64,000 nucleotides of DNA from Gottschalkiaceae bacterium SANA (GTDB lineage Bacteria; Bacillota; Clostridia; Tissierellales; GPF-1), in the NCBI GenBank assembly GCA_036323355.1, contig AP028876.1, forward strand, positions 372,001-436,000, in the 5' to 3' direction. Positions 42,476 to 51,142 of the stretch are shown piece after piece; the first letter of the stretch is position 1; each line of letters begins with the position of its first letter. The notes beneath the pieces were generated by a model. The model was given only the letters and a program-made list of their open reading frames with translations, searched no databases and was not told the origin of the DNA. A program made the position numbers and the translations under genes.

Positions 42476-43444
42476 ATGAAGAGAAAACCGGTTATATTTG
42501 TGAGTAAGTGCCTAGAACAAGAAGCGTGTCGTTATGATGGAAGTATGATTAGCAATGCCTTTGTGAAAACGCTAGTGGAGTATGTGGACTTCATTACAGT
42601 TTGTCCTGAAAAAGAAATCGGGCTGCCTGTGCCAAGGGAAGCGCTTCGGATTGTTCATCATCTTGATGAAGATCGCTTGATGTTTTCGAAGAGCGGAAAG
42701 GATGTCAGCCACGATATGGTTGAATTTGCCAATGCTTTTTTGAATCCACTTGTATCTAAAGGTATTCATGGCGCAATCTTGAAGGGTCGTTCTCCATCTT
42801 GTGGAATAAAAGGGGTCAAAAGCTATCAGAATTTTGGAAAATCACCACCTACAGGTACCATGACAGCTGGTTTCTTTGGAAAAGTCTTTACGGAGAAGTT
42901 TCAAGGGCTTGCAATTGAAGATGAAGGGCGACTGCGGAATTACAATATTCGAGAGCATTTTTTGACGAGAATTTTCACAATGGCTTCTTTTGATATCGTG
43001 AAAGAAGAAAAAACAATGAAATCGCTGATTGATTTTCATAGTGATAATAAGTATCTATTAATGGCCTATCATCAAAAGAATCAAAAAATGTTAGGTAAGA
43101 TTGTGGCAAACCATGAAAAAAAGGATATAGATAAGGTGATTAATGAATATGAGGAGGGCTTGCAAAAGGCTTTAGCGACGCCCATGAGAAGGACGACCAA
43201 TATAAATATGCTTTTTCATTTATTGGGCTATTTTAAAGAAAAGATTGCTAAAGAGGAAAAGGCGTATTTTTTAGATTTACTAGAACAATACAGCACAAAA
43301 AAAGTTCCCTTTTCGCTGCCCTTATCTTTAATTGGAGCCTGGGTTGTACGGTTTGATGAACCTTATTTGAAAAGACAAACCATATTCAAACCATATCCGA
43401 GGGGGATCTTAGAAGTGACTGATTCGGGGAAGGGGATTGATTGA
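42476..43444 (+). CDS. DUF523-DUF1722 fusion protein (TudS-like desulfidase domain plus YbgA domain)
   Basis: The protein has 322 residues. The N-terminal DUF523 part has the three cysteine motifs SKCLEQEACRYDG, TVCPEKEIGLPVPRE and GRSPSCGIKG; in TudS such cysteines hold a [4Fe-4S] cluster that removes sulfur from thiouracil. The C-terminal DUF1722 (YbgA) half contains NKYLLMAYHQKNQKMLGKIV and ATPMRRTTNINMLFHLLGYF. YbgA-type genes often accompany photolyase genes, and here a UV endonuclease. I start at ATG 42476, after GGAAAGGAG. Role in thiolated nucleotides or DNA repair is unproven. Confidence 0.85.
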   Translation: MKRKPVIFVSKCLEQEACRYDGSMISNAFVKTLVEYVDFITVCPEKEIGLPVPREALRIVHHLDEDRLMFSKSGKDVSHDMVEFANAFLNPLVSKGIHGAILKGRSPSCGIKGVKSYQNFGKSPPTGTMTAGFFGKVFTEKFQGLAIEDEGRLRNYNIREHFLTRIFTMASFDIVKEEKTMKSLIDFHSDNKYLLMAYHQKNQKMLGKIVANHEKKDIDKVINEYEEGLQKALATPMRRTTNINMLFHLLGYFKEKIAKEEKAYFLDLLEQYSTKKVPFSLPLSLIGAWVVRFDEPYLKRQTIFKPYPRGILEVTDSGKGID

Positions 43445-43481
43445 GTTATTTGGATTAAATATCCGCACAATGAAGAAGACG

Positions 43482-43512
43482 GGATCGCTAGATGCGATCC
43501 TATTTTTATTTC
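43482..43512 (+). terminator. Terminator of the UV endonuclease operon
   Basis: GGATCGC pairs with GCGATCC across a 5-base loop, followed by a T-rich run. Confidence 0.7.
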
Positions 43513-43910
43513 TTCTGTCCATGGAATGGCAAGGCGGTTAAAGAATTAAACGTATAGATGAGAATTTATTGTTGTTTCTAAATAAAGGGCAAAACACATG
43601 ACAAAAACTACATTTTTTTGATAGAATATTTATATTGGACCATACAATTTATGGGAGTGACGATAAGCATAATTTAGACAATCAAGGAGTGTTTTTTTTA
43701 TAATCGATAAGGGAATTTTTTTGTTCGCGTTGGAATACCAGCGTTCTTTTGAGACAATGGGGCTTGAATAGAAGTGAAAAATAGAGTGGAGATAGAAGGA
43801 TTCCATTATTTTGAAAAAAACCAAGAAAACGGGTATTGGCTATTTCATACGGGTATATTAGAAAGTATAGGTGTGATAATAAATAAAATGGGTGTAAGGG
43901 GGTAGTGAAT
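43513..43910. other. Intergenic stretch before the signalling cluster
   Basis: About 400 bases. A 43-codon frame from GTG 43774 to TAG 43903-43905 (beginning VKNRVEIEGFHYFEKNQENG) has protein-like content but no ribosome site, so I do not call it a gene. A promoter for the lipoprotein gene is expected; no riboswitch pattern is recognised. Confidence 0.35.
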
Positions 43911-45023
43911 GTGAAAAATCAAAAGAAAATTTGGATGATCGGGTTGTTATTTTTTATATTACTACTGACAAATGGTTGTGATAAAAAGCCAATTCAAATT
44001 GGTGTATTGGGAAGTTTGACTTCTAAGCAGTCACAGTTGTCCATTGACGCCCGAAATGCAATTCAAATCGGTGTTGATTTTACCAACCAAGAAGGTGGAA
44101 TCCATGGTAGACCCATTGAACTGCTTGTAAAAGATGATGAAGCTTCTACTGAAGTTTCGCAAAAGCGGTATCAGGAGTTTATCGAAGAGGATGTTCATTT
44201 GATTCTCGGGCATATGACTAGTAACATGAGCGATGCGGTATTGGAGGCCGAAGAGCTTCCGATTCTTTTTCTATCTCCGTCGATGAGTGTGAATACGCTA
44301 TCTGGAATCGATGACAATTTTATGCGTACATCGCCTCAAACAAATGGCCAGGCTGCACTCTTTATAGAATTTGTAGAGGAGCGTGGCTTTCACAATGTTG
44401 TGGTTCTTTATGACTTAATGAATCAAGACTATACGGAATACTTAGCCACACAGATCCAAATGCATGGCGAGAAACGTGAAAATGTGGACTTTCATTTGGT
44501 CCCTATAGATTCGAGAGTGGATGATTTGGGTGAAGTAGTAGAGCAGCTTGATTTAGAGGGAACGGATTGTGTATTTATGATTTCACAGGCAACTGACACG
44601 GCTTTTCTTTCTCAAAAAATCAGAAAAATAAATCAAGAAGCTGAATTGGTTTCTGTTAGCTGGTCCATGACGCAAGATCTGATATATTTTGGTGGAGAGG
44701 CTGTTGAAGGTATGTATTTCATCGGGGTCTATCAGGCTGAGGATAAATCTAAAGAATATGTACGCTTTCAGAATGCATTTGAGGAGCGATTTAATTACAA
44801 GCCTTCATTTGTTTCGATTTTAGCTTTTGATGCATATAATGTTATAGCAGAAGGTCTTAAGCGGGCGGAATCATCTTCTCCAACAGCAGTTAAAGCCGCT
44901 ATTCTAGAGATTTCTGAGTTCCAGGGGCTAGAGGAAAAATTTCGGGTAGATGAATTCGGAGATTGTGAGCGGAGTTATCAAATCAATCAGTTGCAAGACA
45001 AGCAATTTGTTCTATTTCAATAA
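43911..45023 (+). CDS. Substrate-binding lipoprotein, Leu/Ile/Val-binding (type I) family
   Basis: The protein has 370 residues. Lipobox LLTNGC with Cys23 in the chosen frame, then IQIGVLGSLTSKQSQLSIDA and NQEGGIHGRPIELLVKDDEA, typical of LivJ-type periplasmic-binding-protein folds; HNVVVLYDLMNQDYTEYLA opens the second lobe. GTG 43911 is spaced correctly from AAGGGGG; an alternative GTG lies at 43905. There are no ABC permease or ATPase genes nearby; instead a Cache/HD-GYP sensor and a GGDEF-HD-GYP regulator follow. It may therefore present a ligand to a signalling protein rather than feed a transporter; this is inference. Confidence 0.82.
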   Translation: MKNQKKIWMIGLLFFILLLTNGCDKKPIQIGVLGSLTSKQSQLSIDARNAIQIGVDFTNQEGGIHGRPIELLVKDDEASTEVSQKRYQEFIEEDVHLILGHMTSNMSDAVLEAEELPILFLSPSMSVNTLSGIDDNFMRTSPQTNGQAALFIEFVEERGFHNVVVLYDLMNQDYTEYLATQIQMHGEKRENVDFHLVPIDSRVDDLGEVVEQLDLEGTDCVFMISQATDTAFLSQKIRKINQEAELVSVSWSMTQDLIYFGGEAVEGMYFIGVYQAEDKSKEYVRFQNAFEERFNYKPSFVSILAFDAYNVIAEGLKRAESSSPTAVKAAILEISEFQGLEEKFRVDEFGDCERSYQINQLQDKQFVLFQ

Positions 45024-45041
45024 GGTGTTTGGAGGTTAAGT

Positions 45042-46673
45042 GTGAAGATAAAAAATTTAAAATCACAGTTGGTCAAACAAACTCTCGGGTTGATTGTTCT
45101 GATTTTTGCTCTTGTTAGTATCATTACTAGTTTAATGTACTATCAAAATAGCAAAAAGAGTTTTCTGGACAAGAATAATCGATTGTTATCAATGATGAAT
45201 CAACAAGTGCAGCATTTTCTTACTCATCCTGAAGAAGAGTTGCAATGGGTAGAAGAGGCTCTGGTTAAAAATTCAAGCAAAGAAGAAATGCAAAATGAGG
45301 TCGTATTTATCTTACAAAAATTTGACTATATTTATCGCATCGAACATATTGATAAAGATGGTATGATTATTGGAACCTATCCGGAAAGAAAGGATATGAT
45401 CGGACTTGATTACAGTAGGCATCCTGTTTTCACGAATTCACAGTCGAAGTCGGAAGATGCATTTGTTTTTGGTGGTACTTTTGTTGATCCGGTAAAAGGA
45501 TACTCGAGTGTATCCATCACAATGAAGGGACACGACGGAAGTCATATCGTGGGTTATATCAGTTTGGATAAACTGCAAGATACTTTTGCTATTCTTGAAG
45601 CTTATGAAATCACCTATGCTGTGCTTGATGAGGACGGCTATTACCTTTTGAATCCAAACAAGGATCAGGTGACTCAAAGGGTATTAAATCCCCATTACGT
45701 GGATCATCAGAATGGATTTGTCAAAAATGGTGATCTTGTTATTTACAATCAGAAACGTAATCTTGTTCAATTTCAAGAAATTCCTGAAACAGGATGGGCC
45801 ATCTTGATTTATCAGGATATTCAAAGTGTAGTTACGCCACTTCTAATGAACTTATCATTTATTATTTTTGCTTTCTTTATTTTTGGATTTGGGGCATTGT
45901 TTTCTATAAATTTGATGCTGGCAAAAATGGAGCAGGAATTGCAAAGCTTTATACAAATGACGAGGAATGTATCAGAAGGGGACTATAAGGTGAAGGAGTC
46001 TAACCAATCATATAGTGAATTTGTTGATTTGAAAGATAATTTTAGAAAGATGATCGACAAAGTTGAGGTTCGCGAAGAGAGAATCTATGAACTGAATCGC
46101 GAGCTTGAAGAGAGTTACTTGAATACGGTATTCTTGTTAGCCAAAACCATCGAAGCTAAAGATGCTTATACAGGGGATCATTGCGATCGTGTAAACCGTT
46201 ATGCTTTGATGATCGGCAAAAAAATTGGTTTGGATGAAAAAATGCTCAAGGAATTGAGCCACGGTAGCATTTTGCATGATATCGGGAAACTAAATATATC
46301 AGAAAGTATTTTGGCAAAACCCGGCCGATTGAGTGAAGCTGAATATGCGATTGTCAAAAAACATAGTGCATATGGCTATGAACTCGTAAAGGCAATCCCT
46401 GGTATGGAAAAAGCAAAAGAAATTGTTTACTATCATCATGAAAGATTTGATGGGAAGGGATATCCTAAAGGCTTGGTGGGGGAAGAGATTCCTTTAATGG
46501 CCCGAATTGTTTGCATTGCCGATGCATTTGATGCTATGACCAGTAAACGGATCTATCGTGATCGCACTTTTACCCAGGAGGAGGCTATTCAAGATTTGAA
46601 GAGAAATCGAAATCTTCAGTTTGATGGGGAGTTAGTCGACATATTTATTACTTGCCTGAAAAGTGAAAACTAA
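45042..46673 (+). CDS. Membrane sensor c-di-GMP phosphodiesterase (Cache-HAMP-HD-GYP)
   Basis: The protein has 543 residues with a GTG start after GGAGG. First helix at about 13-32, extracellular Cache sensor (DYIYRIEHIDKDGMIIGTYP, GYISLDKLQDTFAILEAY), second helix near 265-290, HAMP, a short coiled coil, and a C-terminal HD-GYP domain with KDAYTGDHCDRVNRYA, His412-Asp413 in LHDIGKLN, YYHHERFDGKGYP and IADAFDAMTS. Such proteins hydrolyse c-di-GMP in response to an external ligand. Its place directly after a binding lipoprotein suggests the two form one receptor. Confidence 0.9.
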   Translation: MKIKNLKSQLVKQTLGLIVLIFALVSIITSLMYYQNSKKSFLDKNNRLLSMMNQQVQHFLTHPEEELQWVEEALVKNSSKEEMQNEVVFILQKFDYIYRIEHIDKDGMIIGTYPERKDMIGLDYSRHPVFTNSQSKSEDAFVFGGTFVDPVKGYSSVSITMKGHDGSHIVGYISLDKLQDTFAILEAYEITYAVLDEDGYYLLNPNKDQVTQRVLNPHYVDHQNGFVKNGDLVIYNQKRNLVQFQEIPETGWAILIYQDIQSVVTPLLMNLSFIIFAFFIFGFGALFSINLMLAKMEQELQSFIQMTRNVSEGDYKVKESNQSYSEFVDLKDNFRKMIDKVEVREERIYELNRELEESYLNTVFLLAKTIEAKDAYTGDHCDRVNRYALMIGKKIGLDEKMLKELSHGSILHDIGKLNISESILAKPGRLSEAEYAIVKKHSAYGYELVKAIPGMEKAKEIVYYHHERFDGKGYPKGLVGEEIPLMARIVCIADAFDAMTSKRIYRDRTFTQEEAIQDLKRNRNLQFDGELVDIFITCLKSEN

Positions 46674-46726
46674 AAGTGCTTGTAAATTTTGAGAAATGAC
46701 ATGGAAAACCATCGAAGGAGTGCTAT

Positions 46727-48625
46727 ATGGATAACAAGAATCGATTTCTTCTCATAGATGATTTGGAAAATAATTTAATAAGTCTGAAAGCGCTAATTCT
46801 TGAGGCTTTCCCGGATGCAGAAGTAGCGATGGCCAGGGATGGATTAAAAGGAGTGCAACTAGCCACAACATTCAAACCTGATGTTATTATTTTGGATATT
46901 TTTATGCCGCAAATGGACGGTTTCCAAGTCTGTCGCCGAGTCAAGGCAGATGCAAAACTAGAAGGGATTCCAGTTCTATTTGTTACGGCTGAGAAAAATG
47001 ATAGAGAAAATCGAATTAAGGCGATTCAATGTGGTGGCGAAGGATTTCTTTCAAAGCCGATTGATGAAGTGGAACTGTATGTTCAACTTCGAACCATGTT
47101 GAAAGTTGGAGAGAAAAATCGAGTTAGAAAAGACAGAATTCAAGTGCTCAATAACTTGGCAACAGACCGTACTGCTGAGCTTGAAGTATTGAAGCAAAAG
47201 TACAAGGGTTTGTTGGATGATTTACCCGCTATGATTTCAGAACACTTGCCAGACAGTACATTAACCTATGTTAATCAACGTTATTGCGATTTTCATAAGA
47301 TGTCTGCTGAGGAATTGATAGGGAGAAAATTTATCGATTTTATGGTGGGACCGGTCAAGGAAAATTATTTGAGACGATTTCAGATGATGACACCTAATCA
47401 ACCGACGAATGTTTTGATTCGCAAAACGGAGAAACAGGGAAAAACACTTTGGATGGAATGGAGAAATCGAGGAATTTTTAATGAAACAGGCGAATTAATT
47501 CAATTGGTTTCTATCGGGCTCGACATAACTGAACGGAAAGAGGCGGAAAGTACCTTGATTCATCTTAGCTATCATGATCACTTAACTGGTTTGTATAACC
47601 GACGTTTTTTTGATGAAGAGATGAAGCGGATGGATCAAGCTCGAAATTTGCCATTAACGATTGTCAATGCAGATGTTAATGGTTTGAAAATTGTCAACGA
47701 TTCTTTTGGACATCAACAAGGTGATCACTTGTTAAAAAGTGTTGCGGATGCAATGAAGGAAGGTTTTCGAGCAGATGATATTGTTGCACGGATTGGTGGG
47801 GATGAATTCGCTGTTATTTTAACCAAAACGGATGCAAGCATTGCTAAGCAGATTATTAGCCGGGTGAAAGATAAGGTAAGGGAGTTGTCTGATGGAAACA
47901 GCTTGCAATCGGTCTCTTTTGGTTACGATGTAAAAACATCTTCTGATCAAGATATTGATGCGGTTTTTACCAAAGCAGAGAATGATATGTATCGACATAA
48001 GGTTTATGAAAGTGCAAGCATGAGAAGTAAGGTTGTTGGAATAATTATGAATAGTCTTTTTGAGAAGAGTGAAAGAGAAATGAGTCACTCTATTCGAGTT
48101 GGTACAATCGCAGCATCCATCGCGCAAACCATGAATTTTTCAGAAGATCATATCATGGAAATTAGAATTGCCGGTTATATTCATGATATTGGTAAAATTG
48201 GTGTTCAGGAAAAAATCCTAAATAAAGTTGGCAAGCTGACCAAGGAAGAATGGATTGAAATCAAGAATCATCCTGAGGCGGGGAGCCGGATACTTTCCTC
48301 TGTATCAGATTTTAAGGTGATTGCGGGTTTCATTCTGGCACATCATGAACGATGGGATGGAAAGGGATATCCGAATCATCTTCTTGGTGAGGCGATCCCG
48401 GTTGAAGCAAGGATTATTTCAGTGGCAGATGCTTATGATGCCATGACGGCTGAGCGAAGCTATCGCATGCCGATGAGTAAAGAGGAAGCGACTGCAGAAC
48501 TTGTTAAATATTCAGGTTCACAGTTTAATCCAGCGGTTGTGGAGGCCTTTTTGAATACAGAGATTCCTGAAAACATTGATTACCTTCAAATGAATGTCTT
48601 TAGGGAATTGATGGGCAGCGATTAA
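46727..48625 (+). CDS. Response regulator with PAS, GGDEF and HD-GYP domains (paralogue of the 24.7-kb gene)
   Basis: The protein has 632 residues. Receiver Asp57 in IILDIFMPQMDG, PAS domain with LPDSTLTYVNQRYCDFH, GGDEF at 357-361 with RADD I-site, HD-GYP with His486-Asp487 and KGYPNHLLGEAIPVEARIIS. Motif positions are the same as in the protein encoded at 24737, and long identical stretches (for example HLTGLYNRRFF) show recent duplication. No histidine kinase gene lies next to this copy, so its phosphodonor may be the hybrid kinase at 21.8 kb or a distant one. Confidence 0.93.
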   Translation: MDNKNRFLLIDDLENNLISLKALILEAFPDAEVAMARDGLKGVQLATTFKPDVIILDIFMPQMDGFQVCRRVKADAKLEGIPVLFVTAEKNDRENRIKAIQCGGEGFLSKPIDEVELYVQLRTMLKVGEKNRVRKDRIQVLNNLATDRTAELEVLKQKYKGLLDDLPAMISEHLPDSTLTYVNQRYCDFHKMSAEELIGRKFIDFMVGPVKENYLRRFQMMTPNQPTNVLIRKTEKQGKTLWMEWRNRGIFNETGELIQLVSIGLDITERKEAESTLIHLSYHDHLTGLYNRRFFDEEMKRMDQARNLPLTIVNADVNGLKIVNDSFGHQQGDHLLKSVADAMKEGFRADDIVARIGGDEFAVILTKTDASIAKQIISRVKDKVRELSDGNSLQSVSFGYDVKTSSDQDIDAVFTKAENDMYRHKVYESASMRSKVVGIIMNSLFEKSEREMSHSIRVGTIAASIAQTMNFSEDHIMEIRIAGYIHDIGKIGVQEKILNKVGKLTKEEWIEIKNHPEAGSRILSSVSDFKVIAGFILAHHERWDGKGYPNHLLGEAIPVEARIISVADAYDAMTAERSYRMPMSKEEATAELVKYSGSQFNPAVVEAFLNTEIPENIDYLQMNVFRELMGSD

Positions 48626-48695
48626 TAATTGCTTTCGTTCTAGCATCAATTCTAAAATTTATATATCTTGTTTATTAATGGAATTCATGTCGTGC

Positions 48696-48742
48696 AAAAA
48701 CCCCAGGAACTTGAATAATTTCAAGCTCCTGGGGTTTTTTTT
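48696..48742. terminator. Strong bidirectional terminator
   Basis: AAAAACCCCAGGAACTTGAA (48696-48715) pairs with 48719-48738 with one mismatch, followed by T. It sits between convergent genes. Confidence 0.9.
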
Positions 48743-48770
48743 AAATCCTTTTCCTAAATTATTACGAGCT

Positions 48771-50924
48771 TCATGGAGATACAAATTCATTGTAGGTTCT
48801 GCCGACGAGAATGATTGCCTGCTCTCGCGGTGTGTTCAACAGTGGATCAATGGTTGTTGGGCTTGTGCCGTTCATGATGCCGTTTTGGTTGCAGAACTTG
48901 ACCTCATTGATGGCCCAGCTTGCAATATCAGCATAATCTGTAAATGGGAATGCTGCAGTTGGATCCACGGAAATATTACGACCCGCTACATCTAATGCTC
49001 TGTAAATCATCACACACATTTCTTGCCGGGTGACATTAGCGGCAGGGGCGAACTGTGTCGCACTAATCCCATTGATAATACCAAGGCTGTATGCTTTTAA
49101 TACCTCGGGGTTGTTGGTGTCATTAAATGGATTGACAGCAGGAATTGGGTTTAGACCTGTTAACTCTTCGTAAAGCTTGACGGCTAGGGTACAAAATTCT
49201 TCTCGGGTGATGGCTTTGTCATAGTCGTAGAGTATGCCTGGGTAGGTCAAGCCATTGTTATAGGCATCTAATAGCTCTGCTTCAGCCCATCCTGATTGAC
49301 TGCCATCAAAGATATCTGCTGGCGTTGCAGGCCCTGGTTCCTCTGGCTCTTCATTATCGAGGTTTATGAAAACGGGTTCTGCTGGAGTTGAAGTAAGGGC
49401 TTCATCATAAGTTTTGACTCGATAGAAGATGAGACCGGAAAGTCCTTCTAGGTCTACATCTACATAATTGTGATCATCCTCTGTCGTATTGCCCAATTCG
49501 ATCCATCCAGCTCCACTGTTCTTTTCAATTTTAAAGCCAGTGAAGTCACCTGTTGGAGGATCCCACATGATGAGAATTTCAGAATTGGAGCCATCGGTAA
49601 AGGTGGCTGTCACATTTTCTGGGGGGTCAGGAAACTCTGGCATGATAAAACCATCTGGCAAGAGTGGCATAAGGACTAATCCAATATGCTTGGCCTCTAC
49701 TTCGTTAGAGTACTTGGAGTCCAATATTGCCCCTTTTGCTTTCACTCGATAGGTATACATGACATTTGATGCGATGCTTGTGTCGGTATAAGAAGTTTCA
49801 TTGATATCCACGGCTACAATTTCAGCAAACAAACCACCGTCGATTTTTCTTTCGATGCTGTATCCGGTTTCTGTAGCAGAGTTGTCAGTCCAATACAGAT
49901 TAATTTCTTTGGAAATCACACCAGCATTTGCGGAGAGATTGGTTGGCGTTGCAGGCATAAGCGTTAAAATGTTGATGCCTGGATCGATTGGAATTAAGGT
50001 GATGATTCCCGGGTCAGCTGTGATGGAAAAGGTTTCTGATGTATCCCATGCAGTTGCACTTTCTCCAGATTCCGCCATCCATAGGATACGGACTTTCATT
50101 TCATTGTTTGTAATATTTGGAACAGCCCAGGTATAGTTACCATTTGTATTTGGATTATTTAAATTTTCAGCTATGGTGTACCAGCTGGCACCATTGTCGG
50201 AAGAGTACATCAGCTTTATCTTTCCGCCAGCAGTGGTATTGGTCCACGAGATTGTGTAGTTGCTGCCTCCTGTTAGAGAGGTTGAGATTTCACCAAGTTC
50301 TATACTTTGAATAACTGTGCTACTTTTCCACATGGTGAAGGAATTGCTTGTCAGATTGTATCCTTCGGGGTAGCTGGGTCCGTATGGAATGCCCATAAAG
50401 GTTTTTTGATCGCTACTGTAATAAAGATCGCCATCAAAAGGACTTTGACCTTCTTCAATTGCTCGCGTGCTTTCATGAACGCCAGCGTAGGTTAAATAAT
50501 CGTCTTCATCGGGAATATACCCCATAATGCCGGTATGAGTCCACCAAGGAACAAGCGGTGATGATATGCCAGTTAGAATGGTTTGGCCAAAAGACTTATA
50601 ACGATGTAATGCGTATAAATTGGGTAGTTTTACCGGGCTTACATAAGCCACAATACCATCTACAACCCAACCATCGGCAAGCAAGTCATTTTTTTCTCCA
50701 GTCAAGGAAGTGTAGGTATGTTTATTTATGCTGCTGTTGTATAGTCTATATAGTGGGATTGTTGAGACGCTCTTCTGATTGAGGAAGACCGGCATCGGTG
50801 GCAAGTTAATAATGGGAGTAACTGTGATTGGTTCAATAATGACCGGCGGTGATAAGGCGAAAGCCGGAATGGCAGTTGTTATGATCAGAATGAATGTCAG
50901 AAATAAAATCTTCATTTTCTTCAT
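48771..50924 (-). CDS. Exported cell-wall protein with fibronectin III-like and SLH domains
   Basis: The protein has 717 residues, with ATG 50924 behind AAGGAG. Signal peptide of about 25 residues ending PAFA. An N-terminal region with IPLYRLYNSSINKHTYTS and ADGWVVDGIVAYV resembles DUF5648-type repeats of secreted hydrolases. Two or more fibronectin type III-like domains follow (ATPTNLSANAG...LYWTDNSATETGYSIERK; PENVTATFTDG...ILIMWDPP). Three C-terminal SLH repeats (ITREEFCTLAVKLYEELTG; NVTRQEMCVMIYRALDVAG; NTPREQAIILVGRTYN) anchor it to wall polysaccharide. No enzyme active site is evident, so it is probably structural or adhesive. Confidence 0.85.
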   Translation of the reverse strand: MKKMKILFLTFILIITTAIPAFALSPPVIIEPITVTPIINLPPMPVFLNQKSVSTIPLYRLYNSSINKHTYTSLTGEKNDLLADGWVVDGIVAYVSPVKLPNLYALHRYKSFGQTILTGISSPLVPWWTHTGIMGYIPDEDDYLTYAGVHESTRAIEEGQSPFDGDLYYSSDQKTFMGIPYGPSYPEGYNLTSNSFTMWKSSTVIQSIELGEISTSLTGGSNYTISWTNTTAGGKIKLMYSSDNGASWYTIAENLNNPNTNGNYTWAVPNITNNEMKVRILWMAESGESATAWDTSETFSITADPGIITLIPIDPGINILTLMPATPTNLSANAGVISKEINLYWTDNSATETGYSIERKIDGGLFAEIVAVDINETSYTDTSIASNVMYTYRVKAKGAILDSKYSNEVEAKHIGLVLMPLLPDGFIMPEFPDPPENVTATFTDGSNSEILIMWDPPTGDFTGFKIEKNSGAGWIELGNTTEDDHNYVDVDLEGLSGLIFYRVKTYDEALTSTPAEPVFINLDNEEPEEPGPATPADIFDGSQSGWAEAELLDAYNNGLTYPGILYDYDKAITREEFCTLAVKLYEELTGLNPIPAVNPFNDTNNPEVLKAYSLGIINGISATQFAPAANVTRQEMCVMIYRALDVAGRNISVDPTAAFPFTDYADIASWAINEVKFCNQNGIMNGTSPTTIDPLLNTPREQAIILVGRTYNEFVSP

Positions 50925-51142
50925 CAATACTTCTCCTTTTCATCGATTTGATACATTAAATTTATATCCAAAAAGAGGGGCGAGGAATCGGTTTGTAAGG
51001 AGATGTAAACATTAAATCCATAAGCATTTACAATATATAGTAGTATAGGAATATTTTTAAATAAAAGTGAACGGTTTGTCTTTATCTGACTTGACTATCG
51101 TAACATTAGTAAATAGACTAAAGAAGATTGGGAGGGATTAGT

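Noticed and set aside
43575-43600. Possible c-di-GMP riboswitch around AGGGCAAAAC before the c-di-GMP cluster
   Set aside because: The remaining conserved parts of the GEMM motif and its paired stems are not found.
43774-43905. 43-codon frame in front of the binding lipoprotein
   Set aside because: Protein-like content but no ribosome site; kept only as a remark on the intergenic region.
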